From Mesonia algae (lineage in GTDB: Bacteria > Bacteroidota > Bacteroidia > Flavobacteriales > Flavobacteriaceae), in NCBI RefSeq assembly GCF_003253545.1, contig NZ_QKYV01000003.1:385588-449587 (forward strand): a stretch of 64,000 nucleotides of DNA, given 5' to 3'. Below the pieces are notes generated by a model. It did no database searches. It was not told where the DNA came from and saw nothing but the letters and a program-made list of their open reading frames with translations. The number at the start of each line of letters is the position of its first letter. Positions within the stretch are counted from its first letter, which is position 1. This document shows, piece after piece, positions 18,104-27,243 of the stretch. The translations under genes and the position numbers were made by a program.

Positions 18104-18119
18104 TTACATGTTTTGATTC

Positions 18120-18446
18120 TTAAAGCATTCCTAATTCTAGTTTTGCTTCTTCGCTCATTAAATCTTGTGTCCAAGGCGGATCGAAAGTGATTTCTACTTC
18201 TGCATCATTCACCTTATCTATAGATTTAATTTTTTCTTCTACTTCCTGCGGAAGTGATTCTGCCACTGGGCAATTAGGAGTCGTTAAAGTCATTAAAACT
18301 TTTACATCGTAGTTTTCATTTACAAAAACATCATAAATTAACCCTAATTCATAAATATCTACAGGGATCTCTGGGTCATAAATAGTTTTTATAACCTTCA
18401 CCACTTTTTCTCCTAACTCATTGGTATCTATTGTATCTACTGACAT
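18120..18446 (-). CDS. sufT: DUF59/MIP18 family Fe-S assembly protein (SufT-like)
   Basis: A 108-residue protein matching the DUF59/MIP18 family: VIKTIYDPEIPVDIYELGLIYDV, then LMTLTTPNCPVAESLPQEVEEKI with the conserved Cys, and the C-terminal FDPPWTQDLMSEEAKLELG block. SufT/MIP18 proteins help mature or transfer Fe-S clusters to target proteins. The gene sits 12 nt downstream of sufE in the suf run, which supports the Suf assignment over the paralogous PaaD (phenylacetate) role. It is the last obvious Fe-S gene of the operon. Confidence 0.92.
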   Translation of the reverse strand: MSVDTIDTNELGEKVVKVIKTIYDPEIPVDIYELGLIYDVFVNENYDVKVLMTLTTPNCPVAESLPQEVEEKIKSIDKVNDAEVEITFDPPWTQDLMSEEAKLELGML

Positions 18447-18458
18447 AATTCTTTACTT

Positions 18459-18884
18459 TTAATTGAGCTTTGCTTGATAAGCTAAAGCATACATTTTTAT
18501 TTGTTTTACCATACTCACTAAACCATTAGCTCTAGTGGGTGATAAATGTTCTTTCAATCCAATCTCATCTATAAAATTGGTATCGGCATCTAAAATAGCT
18601 TGTGGCTCTTGATGAGAAAAAGAACGGATAAGAATAGCTACAATTCCTTTGGTGATAATTGCATCACTATCTGCAGTGAAAATAACTTTATTCCCATCTA
18701 ACTTAGAATGCAACCAAACTTTACTCTGGCAACCTTTAATAAGGTTTTCATCTACTCTATACTGTTCTTCAATTAAAGGAAGGGATTTCCCTAACTCTAT
18801 CATATACTCATAGCGCTGCATCCAATCTTCGAACATAGAAAATTCATCTACTATCTCTTCTTGTATATTCTTTATACTCTCCAA
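18459..18884 (-). CDS. sufE: SufE, sulfur acceptor for cysteine desulfurase
   Basis: A 141-residue protein that accepts persulfide sulfur from SufS and passes it to the SufBCD scaffold. The acceptor Cys52 lies in LIKGCQSKVWL, the family signature. C-terminal LSPTRANGLVSMVKQIK is also typical. Length (about 140) is normal. It starts 4 nt from the end of the META-domain lipoprotein gene, which separates it from sufS; a single transcript is likely. Confidence 0.96.
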   Translation of the reverse strand: MESIKNIQEEIVDEFSMFEDWMQRYEYMIELGKSLPLIEEQYRVDENLIKGCQSKVWLHSKLDGNKVIFTADSDAIITKGIVAILIRSFSHQEPQAILDADTNFIDEIGLKEHLSPTRANGLVSMVKQIKMYALAYQAKLN

Positions 18885-18888
18885 TCGC

Positions 18889-19290
18889 TTATTTTTTTCC
18901 TTTTAAAATTACGTTTTTATTTTCATCCAATAGTAAAATCATATCTTCTTTATATTTATATGATTTTACTTGTGACAATGCTTTTAAAAACTGAGTTTCA
19001 ATAGACATAAACATACAGGACATTTTAGTAACTGCAGCTTGTTTTACCTCCAGCATTCCGTTTTCTACAGTGTAGGAAGCTGTATATTTATTACAACCTG
19101 CACTACCAGTTACCCGACTTGCTTTTGTATTAAAATTAATATCTACCTGAGCTTTATCATCAATTTCTTCACCATTAATACTTACAATATCATACTTTCC
19201 TGATTGCAATTCTGCTACAGCTTCTTTGGAAGATTTACATCCAAACACACTAAAAACCATTACAATTAAAACTAATCCTATATTTTTCAT
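18889..19290 (-). CDS. META domain lipoprotein (HslJ-like)
   Basis: A 133-residue lipoprotein: signal MKNIGLVLIVMVFSVFGC with lipidated Cys18, then a single META domain (SGKYDIVSINGEEI, VTGSAGCNKYTASY, VTKMSC, QFLKAL). META/HslJ proteins are small envelope proteins; HslJ is linked to heat shock and novobiocin resistance in E. coli. Its start codon overlaps the sufS stop by 4 nt (ATGA), so it is translationally coupled to sufS and lies inside the suf operon. A direct part in Fe-S assembly is unlikely given its predicted location. Confidence 0.88.
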   Translation of the reverse strand: MKNIGLVLIVMVFSVFGCKSSKEAVAELQSGKYDIVSINGEEIDDKAQVDINFNTKASRVTGSAGCNKYTASYTVENGMLEVKQAAVTKMSCMFMSIETQFLKALSQVKSYKYKEDMILLLDENKNVILKGKK

Positions 19291-20513
19291 GATAACATCA
19301 TTTTTGCTTTTTTAACGCTTTCAACTAACACATCAACCTCTTCTTTTGTATTGTAAAAAGAAAATGAAGCTCTTACCGTTCCCGGAATTTTAAAATAATC
19401 CATAATGGGTTGAGCACAATGATGGCCAGTTCTTACCGCTACTCCTAATTTATCAACAATAGTACCAATATCATAAGGATGAATTCCTTCTATGTTAAAA
19501 GAAATAACAGCCGTTTTATCAGCCGAAGTTCCATAGATTTTTAAACCCTCAATTTCCAACAATTGCTGAGTTGCATACTTTAAAAGCTCATATTCATATT
19601 CTGCAATAGCTTCAAAACCTATGGCATTCATATAATCTAGAGCTGCTCCAAAAGCTATACCTCCACAAATATTAGGAGTTCCTGCTTCAAATTTATGAGG
19701 TAAACCTGCGTAAGTCGTTTTTTCAAAACTCACTTGGTCTATCATTTCTCCTCCACCTTGGTAAGGAGGGAGTTTCTCTAACCATTCTTTTTTTCCGTAA
19801 AGAACCCCAACTCCTGTAGGTCCACATATTTTATGAGCAGAAACAACATAAAAATCTACATCTAGCGCTTGTACATCGGCTTTAATATGAGGAGCTGCTT
19901 GAGCACCATCTATTAAAACTGCAGCACCAACTTCTCTAGCTTTTGCTATAATTTCTTGTATGGGGTTCACCGTTCCTAATGCGTTAGAAACGTGATTAAC
20001 GAAAACCAACTTGGTGTTTTCTGAAAATAATTCCGCGAAAGCGAGCTTATCTAACTCTCCTTGTGGAGTCATTGGAATCACCTTTAACTTAGCTCCGCTT
20101 TTTTCACATAACATTTGCCACGGGACAATATTAGAATGGTGTTCTAATGCCGAAACCAATACCTCATCTCCCTTTTTTAAAAGGTTGGAAAATCCGTTTG
20201 CGACCAAGTTAATGCCGTGCGTGGTTCCTGAAGTAAAAATGATTTCTTCTTTATGTTTGGCATTAAAATGAGTTCGTATTTTTTCTCTTGCTTCTTCATA
20301 AGCATCGGTAGCTTCTTGAGAAAGGCTATGTACTCCTCGGTGAATGTTGGCATTGTAGTTTTGATAATAATCTACAATAACATCAATCACCTGCTGCGGA
20401 GTTTGAGAAGTTGCCGCGTTATCTAAATACACTAAAGGTTTCCCATTTACTTTACGAGAAAGTATGGGGAAATCTTTACGGATTTTCTTAATATCTATAT
20501 TTGTGTGACTCAT
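19287..20513 (-). CDS. sufS: SufS cysteine desulfurase
   Basis: A 408-residue PLP enzyme that removes sulfur from cysteine for Fe-S assembly. The PLP Lys228 lies in VVSAHKICGPTG and the catalytic persulfide Cys366 in RTGHHCAQPIMDYF, the group II (SufS/CsdA) form with a short active-site loop. Other marks are DNAATSQTP (31-39), HHSNIVPW and the cofactor Asp in LIDGAQAAPH. It is followed with a 4-nt overlap by a META lipoprotein and then sufE. A 21-nt stretch (20025-20045) is identical to one in the alpha/beta hydrolase gene at 31869-31889. Confidence 0.97.
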   Translation of the reverse strand: MSHTNIDIKKIRKDFPILSRKVNGKPLVYLDNAATSQTPQQVIDVIVDYYQNYNANIHRGVHSLSQEATDAYEEAREKIRTHFNAKHKEEIIFTSGTTHGINLVANGFSNLLKKGDEVLVSALEHHSNIVPWQMLCEKSGAKLKVIPMTPQGELDKLAFAELFSENTKLVFVNHVSNALGTVNPIQEIIAKAREVGAAVLIDGAQAAPHIKADVQALDVDFYVVSAHKICGPTGVGVLYGKKEWLEKLPPYQGGGEMIDQVSFEKTTYAGLPHKFEAGTPNICGGIAFGAALDYMNAIGFEAIAEYEYELLKYATQQLLEIEGLKIYGTSADKTAVISFNIEGIHPYDIGTIVDKLGVAVRTGHHCAQPIMDYFKIPGTVRASFSFYNTKEEVDVLVESVKKAKMMLS

Positions 20514-20523
20514 AAAATGAGTT

Positions 20524-21165
20524 TTATTTGTTGATGAGTGGAGTTAAATTCACTAAAAAATTAACGTAAGCTCCAACAGTTGTAGTTTCATACAAATCTG
20601 AGTCTAGTTGATTGCTTAAACCGTAGTTAGCAATAAATTCCATCGATAATACCTTAGAGAAGGTAAAACCAAAACCTAACAATGCATCTATATTTACATT
20701 GTTGTAAAGTGCTTCTACATCACTAACTTCATCACCTAAATTATTTTCATTTAGTTTAAAATCTATTCCTGGTCCTAGCATAAGATAAAACCCTTTACCA
20801 TACTCTTTATTTACGTCGAAAACAAAAAGCGGCTGAAATTGAATACTCGAAATATACGTGTCAAAATCATAATATAATCCAGGGTTATCTGCTGAAAAAT
20901 AATCTATGCTCCTATAGTTTCCTTTATAAAACAAGTTCGCTTTTACTCCGATAGATTGGTTAAGTTGATAATTACCAAACACACCAATATTTAATGGAAA
21001 GCCATCTTTACCAAAGGCAGAATAGGCATCACCGCCGTGAAGATCTCCTCCAGAAATATCGCTATCATAAGCGTTTGCTCCTATCAAAAAACCATAGGTG
21101 AAATCTTGAGCACTTACAGCTAATGTTGAGAATACAAAGATTATAATAACTAAGAACTGTTTCAT
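20524..21165 (-). CDS. outer-membrane beta-barrel protein (porin-family, PorT-like)
   Basis: A 213-residue exported protein: signal MKQFLVIIIFVFSTLAVSAQ, then repeated amphipathic strands with alternating aromatic residues (FTYGFLIGANAY, SIGVKANLFYKGNY, FYLMLGPGIDFKL, LLGFGFTFSK, MEFIANYGLSNQL), the pattern of eight-stranded OmpX/OmpW/PorT-like barrels. The chosen start at 21165 puts Met at the signal peptide and leaves 4 nt after sufD; an in-frame ATG at 21180 would overlap sufD. It sits between sufD and sufS. Function unknown. Confidence 0.85.
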   Translation of the reverse strand: MKQFLVIIIFVFSTLAVSAQDFTYGFLIGANAYDSDISGGDLHGGDAYSAFGKDGFPLNIGVFGNYQLNQSIGVKANLFYKGNYRSIDYFSADNPGLYYDFDTYISSIQFQPLFVFDVNKEYGKGFYLMLGPGIDFKLNENNLGDEVSDVEALYNNVNIDALLGFGFTFSKVLSMEFIANYGLSNQLDSDLYETTTVGAYVNFLVNLTPLINK

Positions 21166-21169
21166 AAGT

Positions 21170-22486
21170 TTATAGATCAAAACCTAAACTCACATTCAAT
21201 TTATTTGCGATAAGCTTGTTGATGCGTTTTTTTAGCTCAGGTATTTTCACACTTTCTAAAACATTATTAGCAAAGGCATACATTAATAATGCACGCGCTT
21301 CTTTAGCAGGAATTCCACGAGATTTTAAATAGAACATAGCATCTTCGTCTAACTGACCAATAGTACAACCGTGACTACATTTTACATCATCTGCAAAAAT
21401 CTCTAATTGTGGCTTAGCGTTAATCGTAGCTTTATCACTTACCAAAATGTTATTATTACTTTGAAAAGCATTTGTTTTCTGTGCTTCTTTTTCAACTACC
21501 ACTTTACCATTAAAAACTCCAACGGCTTTATCGTCAAAAATTCCTTTATAATCTTGATGACTTTCACAGTTAGGCACCGCATGATGAACTAATGTATTGT
21601 GGTCTACGTGTTGTTTTCCTTCAATAATCGTAATCCCCTTCATCGTAGAATCTATTCTTTCTCCACGTTGAAAGAATTGCAGATTATTACGTACTAATTT
21701 TCCTCCAAATGAAAACGTATGAATAGAGCAGAAACTTTCTTGCTTTTGTTCCACGTAAGTGTTATCGATTAAAGAGGCAGATGTTTTATCATTCTGAATT
21801 TTATAATAATCTACTTGCGCTCTTTTTTCAGCATAAATTTCGGTAACCGAATTGGTTAAAACAGGATTTTCGGTTAAACTCTGGTGACGTTCTATAATTT
21901 GAACTTGTGAGTTCTCTCCTACCACAATTAAATTTCTTGGCTGAAGCATTAAAGCAGATTCATTTCCTGTTGAAAAATTAAGAATTTGAATAGGACGATC
22001 TGCTAACGTATTCTTCGGGATATAAATAAATGCTCCTTCTCTAGAAAACGCTGTATTTAAAGCGTTTAATCCTGAGTCTTGAGGAGCTATTTTATTAAAA
22101 TAATTATCTATTACTGCTTTGTACTTTTCATGATGCAATGCAGATGACATTAAACAAGCATCTATCTTATCGTGTGTCGTATTAGACAGATGAGAAGAAT
22201 ATATTCCATCTATAAATACAATAGAATAAGTATCTATATCATGAATAAAATACTTTTTAACGTCTTTATAATCTATAGTATTCTCCTCTTTTGGGAATAT
22301 GCTATAGTCTTCTTTTAATACTGAATTTAAAGAAGTGTATTTCCAATCTTCTTCTTTCTTATTTGGAAAACCAATTGTTTCAAAATCTTTAATGGCTTTG
22401 GTTCGCAATTGATGAATTTGATTATTGACATCTATTTGATCTTCAAAAGCAAAAAAAGAAGAGATTAATTTATCTTTTAATTCCAT
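21170..22486 (-). CDS. sufD: SufD, Fe-S scaffold subunit
   Basis: A 438-residue SufBCD scaffold subunit with a right-handed beta-helix core. The N-terminus carries the FPNKKEEDWKYTSL motif of SufD; the C-terminal core has KCSHGCTIGQLDEDAMFYLKSRGI, which contains the His used at the SufB-SufD interface in E. coli. It forms a complex with SufB and the ATPase SufC. It follows sufC after a 69-bp gap containing two small hairpins. Length is close to E. coli SufD (423). Confidence 0.96.
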   Translation of the reverse strand: MELKDKLISSFFAFEDQIDVNNQIHQLRTKAIKDFETIGFPNKKEEDWKYTSLNSVLKEDYSIFPKEENTIDYKDVKKYFIHDIDTYSIVFIDGIYSSHLSNTTHDKIDACLMSSALHHEKYKAVIDNYFNKIAPQDSGLNALNTAFSREGAFIYIPKNTLADRPIQILNFSTGNESALMLQPRNLIVVGENSQVQIIERHQSLTENPVLTNSVTEIYAEKRAQVDYYKIQNDKTSASLIDNTYVEQKQESFCSIHTFSFGGKLVRNNLQFFQRGERIDSTMKGITIIEGKQHVDHNTLVHHAVPNCESHQDYKGIFDDKAVGVFNGKVVVEKEAQKTNAFQSNNNILVSDKATINAKPQLEIFADDVKCSHGCTIGQLDEDAMFYLKSRGIPAKEARALLMYAFANNVLESVKIPELKKRINKLIANKLNVSLGFDL

Positions 22487-22503
22487 GGGTAATCTTGACT
22501 TTG

Positions 22504-22559
22504 CCCCTAACGGGGAATTGATATTGTTACTTTTTACATTGACTAGAAGTAGTTTCTAG
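22504..22559 (-). other. two small hairpins in the sufC-sufD gap
   Basis: CCCC-TAAC-GGGG (22504-22515) and CTAGAA-GTAGT-TTCTAG (22543-22559; the latter overlaps the sufC stop). There is no T-run, so these look like RNA-processing or stabilising structures rather than a terminator. Confidence 0.4.
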
Positions 22560-23314
22560 CTTTCTACTTTCACTTCTTCTTTAATCCAATCGTAACCGTG
22601 TTCTTCTAGCTTGTGAGCTAATTCTTTTCCTCCAGATTTCACAATCTTTCCGTTAAGAAGAACGTGTACATAATCTGGGATTATATAATCTAACAAACGT
22701 TGATAGTGTGTAATTACAATCACCGCGTTGTCTTTAGTTTTTAATTTATTCACTCCGTTAGAAACAATACGAAGTGCATCGATATCTAAACCAGAATCTG
22801 TTTCATCGAGAATAGATAGTTTTGGCTCTAACATCGCCATTTGAAAAATCTCGTTACGTTTTTTCTCTCCACCAGAAAACCCTTCATTAAGTGATCTAGA
22901 TAAAAACTTACGGTCAATTTCTAACAACTCAGATTTCTCACGGATTTTCTTTAACATGTCTTTCGCTGGCATATCTTCTAAACCTTGAGCTTTTCTGGTC
23001 TCATTGATAGCCGTCTTCATAAAGTTAGTTACCGAAACTCCAGGAATCTCTACTGGATATTGAAACGAAAGAAATAAACCCTTATGTGCTCTTTCATCTG
23101 CTTCCAATTCAGAGATTTCTTCATTTTCTAGAATAATTTCTCCTTCTGTTTGCTCGTATTCTTCTTTCCCAGCTATTACAGAAGCCAATGTACTTTTACC
23201 AGACCCATTAGGCCCCATAATAGCGTGTACTTCTCCTGCATTAATTTCTAGGTTTATCCCTTTAAGTATCTCTTTTCCTTCAACACTTGCGTGTAAATTC
23301 TTTATCTTTAGCAT
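22556..23314 (-). CDS. sufC: SufC, Fe-S assembly ATPase
   Basis: A 252-residue ABC-type ATPase that powers the SufBCD scaffold. Walker A GPNGSGKS is at 34-41, the SufC-specific signature FSGGEKKR at 146-153 and Walker B plus D-loop [10 protein letters not shown] at 168-177. The degenerate ABC signature (FSGGEKKR rather than LSGGQ) is diagnostic. A 9-bp gap from the upstream lipoprotein gene and the 69-bp gap to sufD keep it in the operon. Confidence 0.98.
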   Translation of the reverse strand: MLKIKNLHASVEGKEILKGINLEINAGEVHAIMGPNGSGKSTLASVIAGKEEYEQTEGEIILENEEISELEADERAHKGLFLSFQYPVEIPGVSVTNFMKTAINETRKAQGLEDMPAKDMLKKIREKSELLEIDRKFLSRSLNEGFSGGEKKRNEIFQMAMLEPKLSILDETDSGLDIDALRIVSNGVNKLKTKDNAVIVITHYQRLLDYIIPDYVHVLLNGKIVKSGGKELAHKLEEHGYDWIKEEVKVES

Positions 23315-23323
23315 CTCTTTATT

Positions 23324-23740
23324 TTATTTTCCTTTAACTTTAATTGCTTCTTCTCCTTTTGGTGCTGAAACTTTTAAAATCTCTTTAATTTCTATAATCT
23401 CGTCCCAACCTTCTTTAGCAGGGTTAGGTTTTACTTTTGCTTTTACAATCACAGGAACCATATCAAAATCTTCTCTTTTAAGAGGCTTAACCTGTTCTGA
23501 TAATTTCATCGTCATAGAGTCTAATTGCACTCCATAAATAAAATTATTTCCTGTTAATACAGCTGCATCTGCCACATAAATAAACTCACCACTTAAGGTT
23601 ACAATCCCATTTTTATTTTGAGAATCTTCCACTTGAGTAGTTTCAGCTTCAGCTTCCTTTACTTCTTCTTTTTTAGCATCTTGCTTACAACTTGTAAGAA
23701 AAACCGCTAATAAACTGGTGATAATAAATGCTTTTTTCAT
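23324..23740 (-). CDS. hypothetical lipoprotein inside the suf operon
   Basis: I do not recognise the family. The 138-residue protein has a lipoprotein signal (MKKAFIITSLLAVFLTSCKQ, Cys18), an acidic linker (about 22-45) and a compact domain (about 46-130) with strands IVTLSGEFIYVADAAVL, FIYGVQL and MVPVIVKAKV. It is 11 nt after sufB and 9 nt before sufC, so it is co-transcribed with the core scaffold genes. The predicted periplasmic/outer-membrane location does not fit a direct Suf role. The 'Y-V-x-D-A-A-V-L' pattern resembles small Bacteroidota lipoproteins of unknown function. Confidence 0.8.
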   Translation of the reverse strand: MKKAFIITSLLAVFLTSCKQDAKKEEVKEAEAETTQVEDSQNKNGIVTLSGEFIYVADAAVLTGNNFIYGVQLDSMTMKLSEQVKPLKREDFDMVPVIVKAKVKPNPAKEGWDEIIEIKEILKVSAPKGEEAIKVKGK

Positions 23741-23751
23741 GTTTTAAGTTT

Positions 23752-25200
23752 TTATCCTACTGATCCTTCTAAAGAAATTTCTAATAATTTTTGAGCCTCA
23801 ACAGCAAACTCCATAGGAAGTTTGTTTAACACCTCTTTACTAAAACCATTTACAATTAATGCAATTGCCTTTTCTGTATCAATTCCTCTTTGGTTACAGT
23901 AGAAAATCTGATCTTCCCCAATCTTACTTGTGGTTGCCTCGTGCTCTACTTTAGCCGATTTGTTTTTAGTTTCTATATACGGAAAAGTATGTGCTCCACA
24001 CTCATTCCCCATTAACAGAGAATCACATTGGGAGAAGTTTCTCGCATTTTCAGCTCTACTATTTATTTGTACTAATCCTCGGTAAGAGTTTTGAGATTTT
24101 CCTGCTGAAATTCCTTTAGAAATAATGGTACTTTTCGTGTTTTTCCCTAAATGAATCATTTTAGTACCTGTATCTGCCTGCTGATAATTATTAGTTACCG
24201 CAATAGAGTAAAATTCTCCAATAGAATAATCTCCTTTTAAGATACAGCTAGGATATTTCCAAGTTACCGCACTACCCGTTTCTACCTGAGTCCAGCTAAT
24301 TTTAGCTCGGTCTTCACATAAACCTCTTTTAGTTACAAAATTGAAAACCCCTCCTTTACCTTCAGCATTACCAGGGTACCAGTTTTGAACCGTACTGTAT
24401 TTAATTTCAGCGTCATCTAAAGCGATAAGCTCTACTACCGCTGCATGCAATTGATTTTCATCTCTACTTGGCGCCGTACAACCTTCTAAATAACTTACGT
24501 AACTTCCTTCATCGGCTACCACTAAAGTTCTTTCAAACTGTCCTGTCCCTGCTTGGTTAATTCTAAAATAAGTAGAAAGCTCCATCGGGCACTTTACACC
24601 TTTAGGAATGTAACAAAAAGAACCATCACTAAACACAGCTGAATTTAAGGCAGCATAAAAGTTATCTTTCTGCGGAACTACGGTTCCTAAATGTTTCTTC
24701 ACCAATTCTGGATGTTCTTTGATCGCTTCAGAAATAGAACAAAATATAATTCCTTTTTCCGCTAAGGTCTTCTTAAACGTCGTTGTCACGGAAACAGAAT
24801 CCATCACCACATCTACCGCTACTCCAGCTAATTTCTTTTGTTCGTCTAAAGATATTCCTAAACGCTTAAACGTATCTAACAGCTCTGGATCTACATCATC
24901 GATACTATCGTATTTAGGCTTTTTATTAGGGGCTGAATAATAGGAAATATCTTGAAAGTTGGGTTTTTCGTAATGTACATTAGCCCAATCTGGCTCTTCC
25001 ATTTGTTCCCAAACCCTAAAAGCTTCCAAACGCCACTCGGTCATCCACTCGGGCTCTTCCTTTTTCTTTGAAATAGCTCTTACAATATCTTCGTTTAAAC
25101 CTACAGGAAAAGTATCAGATTCTATATCGGTATAAAACCCATACTCATATTCCTTGGTTTTTAACTCTTCTCTTAAGTCGTCTTCTGTAAACTTATTCAT
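23752..25200 (-). CDS. sufB: SufB, Fe-S scaffold subunit
   Basis: A 482-residue subunit on which clusters are built. The C-terminal core contains [22 protein letters not shown] with Cys435, equivalent to E. coli SufB Cys405 in FYCRQRGI, the key sulfur-accepting residue. Other marks are the N-terminal [14 protein letters not shown] and the [20 protein letters not shown] beta-helix region. Length is close to E. coli SufB (495). It is followed by a lipoprotein and then sufC. Confidence 0.98.
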   Translation of the reverse strand: MNKFTEDDLREELKTKEYEYGFYTDIESDTFPVGLNEDIVRAISKKKEEPEWMTEWRLEAFRVWEQMEEPDWANVHYEKPNFQDISYYSAPNKKPKYDSIDDVDPELLDTFKRLGISLDEQKKLAGVAVDVVMDSVSVTTTFKKTLAEKGIIFCSISEAIKEHPELVKKHLGTVVPQKDNFYAALNSAVFSDGSFCYIPKGVKCPMELSTYFRINQAGTGQFERTLVVADEGSYVSYLEGCTAPSRDENQLHAAVVELIALDDAEIKYSTVQNWYPGNAEGKGGVFNFVTKRGLCEDRAKISWTQVETGSAVTWKYPSCILKGDYSIGEFYSIAVTNNYQQADTGTKMIHLGKNTKSTIISKGISAGKSQNSYRGLVQINSRAENARNFSQCDSLLMGNECGAHTFPYIETKNKSAKVEHEATTSKIGEDQIFYCNQRGIDTEKAIALIVNGFSKEVLNKLPMEFAVEAQKLLEISLEGSVG

Positions 25201-25219
25201 TATCTTTTTGCTTCAAAAA

Positions 25220-25549
25220 TTAAAGTGAAAATGATTCACCACAACCGCAGGTTCTTTGTGCATTAGGATTATTAAAAATAAATCCTTTTCCGTTAAGACC
25301 ACCAGAATATTCTAATGTGGTCCCTAAGAGGTACAAAAAACTTTTTTTATCTACGATAAGTTGTATTCCATTGTCTTGAAATACTTTGTCTTCTTCTACT
25401 CGGGCTTGATCAAAGTTTAAATCGTAAGATAAACCAGAACAACCCCCACTTTTAACACCTACTCTAACATAGTCTTTTTCGGCGTCAAATCCTTCCTCTG
25501 CCATCAAACTCGCTAACTTTACTTTAGCTTCCTGACTAACCTTTATCAT
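25220..25549 (-). CDS. sufA: A-type Fe-S carrier (SufA/IscA/HesB family)
   Basis: A 109-residue carrier protein with the three invariant cysteines of the HesB/IscA family: Cys37 (SGGCSGLSY) and Cys101/Cys103 (RTCGCGESF). It passes Fe-S clusters to apoproteins. As first gene of the suf run, 19 nt before sufB and behind a -7 promoter (25580-25587), it is best called SufA. No regulator (such as SufR) is adjacent. Confidence 0.95.
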   Translation of the reverse strand: MIKVSQEAKVKLASLMAEEGFDAEKDYVRVGVKSGGCSGLSYDLNFDQARVEEDKVFQDNGIQLIVDKKSFLYLLGTTLEYSGGLNGKGFIFNNPNAQRTCGCGESFSL

Positions 25550-25579
25550 AATTTGTTTGAATTAATTCTATCTAATCTG

Positions 25580-25587
25580 CAAATATA
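25580..25587 (-). promoter_or_regulatory. -7 promoter element for the suf operon
   Basis: TATATTTG on the minus strand, 31 nt before the sufA ATG, in the divergent sufA-thiL gap. It is probably the main promoter for the cluster down to about 18.1 kb or beyond. Confidence 0.6.
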
Positions 25588-25721
25588 CAATTTAAGGTGC
25601 TGAATACCATATTTGCCTAGATTATTATATGTTATTGTTTTATAGGGTTTGGTTATAGCCTAAATAGAAACTCCTCTCTAAGGAAAGTTCTTTTTTTCCC
25701 ACTCAAGTGTATTTAAAATAT

Positions 25722-25729
25722 TATTTTTG
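25722..25729 (+). promoter_or_regulatory. -7 promoter element for thiL
   Basis: TATTTTTG, an exact TAnnTTTG match, 38 nt before the thiL ATG at 25768. No TPP riboswitch sequence is visible in the gap. Confidence 0.55.
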
Positions 25730-25767
25730 TACCCTTATATTGATAACGTTAACTTATTACAAATTGT

Positions 25768-26823
25768 ATGTCTGAAGACAATAGCCCAAAAACGAGTTTA
25801 TCTGAATTAGGAGAGTTTGGCCTTATAGACCATCTTACTAGATTTGTTGAGCTGTACCAACCCTCTACTCTTAAAGGAATTGGAGACGATGCTGCCATCA
25901 TCGATCATGAAAACTTTGCTACTGTCGTAACTACAGATATGCTTGTGGAAGGCGTACATTTTGATTTAGCCTATATGCCTTTAAAACATTTAGGTTATAA
26001 AGCTGTAATGGTAAATTTATCTGATATATATGCAATGAACGCTGAAGCTACCCAACTTACAGTTTCTATTGCGGCATCTAACCGTTTTCCTGTAGAGGCT
26101 TTAGAAGAATTATATGCAGGAATAACTTTAGCTGCAAAAACATATAACGTAGATGTCATTGGTGGCGACACCACTTCCTCTACTTCTGGATTGGTAATTA
26201 GCATCACAGCATTAGGGAAAGCTGAAGCGGAAAAAATCACTAAACGTGATGGTGCCCAACCTAATGATTTATTGGTGGTAACTGGTGATATCGGCGCCGC
26301 TTATATGGGACTGCAAGTTTTAGAACGCGAAAAGCAAGTATTTAAAGTTAATCCTAATGCACAACCCGACTTAGAACCTTATTCATATTTAGTAGAAAGA
26401 CAATTAAAACCTGAAGCCAGAAAAGACATTTCCAGTCTATTAGCTGCTTTAGAAGTACAACCTACTAGTATGATTGATATTAGTGATGGTCTTTCTTCTG
26501 AAATCATACACCTTTGCAAAAACTCTAAAGTGGGCGCTAATCTTTTTGAGGAGAAAATTCCTTTAGATCCTGCTGTAATTTCAGTTTGTGAAGAGTTTAA
26601 TATAGATAGCACTACAATTGCCTTAAACGGAGGTGAAGATTACGAACTTTTGTTTACTGTCGATCAAAAAGATTTCGATAAAATTAAAGGCAATCCAAAT
26701 TTCACCATCATCGGTCATATGACAGAAGAACGTGAAGGAATGCATTTAGTGACTAGAGGAAATCAAAAAATACCAATGAAAGCCCAAGGCTGGAATACAT
26801 TTGGAGATACTAATGATGAGTAG
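25768..26823 (+). CDS. thiL: thiamine-monophosphate kinase
   Basis: A 351-residue kinase of the PurM/ThiL superfamily that makes thiamine diphosphate from thiamine monophosphate and ATP. Motifs: LKGIGDDAAIID (Asp pair for Mg-ATP), VVTTDMLVEGVHFDL, VNLSDIYAMNAEA, DVIGGDTTSS, VTGDIGAAYMGL, MIDISDGLSSEI and NGGEDYELLFTV. Length is typical (about 325-350). Its product is the cofactor of SucA in this window. It is monocistronic and divergent from the suf operon. Confidence 0.97.
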   Translation: MSEDNSPKTSLSELGEFGLIDHLTRFVELYQPSTLKGIGDDAAIIDHENFATVVTTDMLVEGVHFDLAYMPLKHLGYKAVMVNLSDIYAMNAEATQLTVSIAASNRFPVEALEELYAGITLAAKTYNVDVIGGDTTSSTSGLVISITALGKAEAEKITKRDGAQPNDLLVVTGDIGAAYMGLQVLEREKQVFKVNPNAQPDLEPYSYLVERQLKPEARKDISSLLAALEVQPTSMIDISDGLSSEIIHLCKNSKVGANLFEEKIPLDPAVISVCEEFNIDSTTIALNGGEDYELLFTVDQKDFDKIKGNPNFTIIGHMTEEREGMHLVTRGNQKIPMKAQGWNTFGDTNDE

Positions 26824-26894
26824 TTTTTTTTGTATTTATAAAACATAAACACTATAAATTATTTTTTTTCTGATTTTAAATTTTAGCTTATCCA

Positions 26895-27092
26895 TTACTT
26901 CTTTATAAACTCTTTTTTAAACGCAAAATAAATTAATGACCCTATTAAAGGAAAAAATACAACTCCCAACATTAAAACTCCTTTATATCTAAGTTGCAAA
27001 TTTTTACTTTTGAATATGTCTACTATAGCCCATACCATAACAGCAAAAACTAATAGTAAAAATAATATGTAAATAAAACTAAATAACTTCAT
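26895..27092 (-). CDS. small PLDc_N domain membrane protein
   Basis: A 65-residue protein with two transmembrane segments (about 4-27 and 41-59) joined by a basic loop, with the AIVDIFKS and FFPLIGSLIYF pattern of the phospholipase D nuclease N-terminal (PLDc_N) family. As stand-alone small proteins these are common in Bacteroidota, often beside lipoproteins, with no known function. It is separated by 151 bp from the lipoprotein gene upstream on the same strand. Confidence 0.8.
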   Translation of the reverse strand: MKLFSFIYILFLLLVFAVMVWAIVDIFKSKNLQLRYKGVLMLGVVFFPLIGSLIYFAFKKEFIKK

Positions 27093-27243
27093 ATATAATA
27101 TTTAATCTGAGTTCAGACTTAGGTAGCAAATGGTGTTTAAGTTTTTCTAATATCGAACTCAGGTTATTAAAAAATAAGCCCTAAGTTAATACCTCAGAGC
27201 TTAATATATAATTGTAAAATTAAGAGATTGTTAACCTCTATAT

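Noticed and set aside
25550..25767. TPP riboswitch before thiL
   Set aside because: No recognisable CTGAGA/ thi-box sequence in the gap; only a TAnnTTTG promoter.
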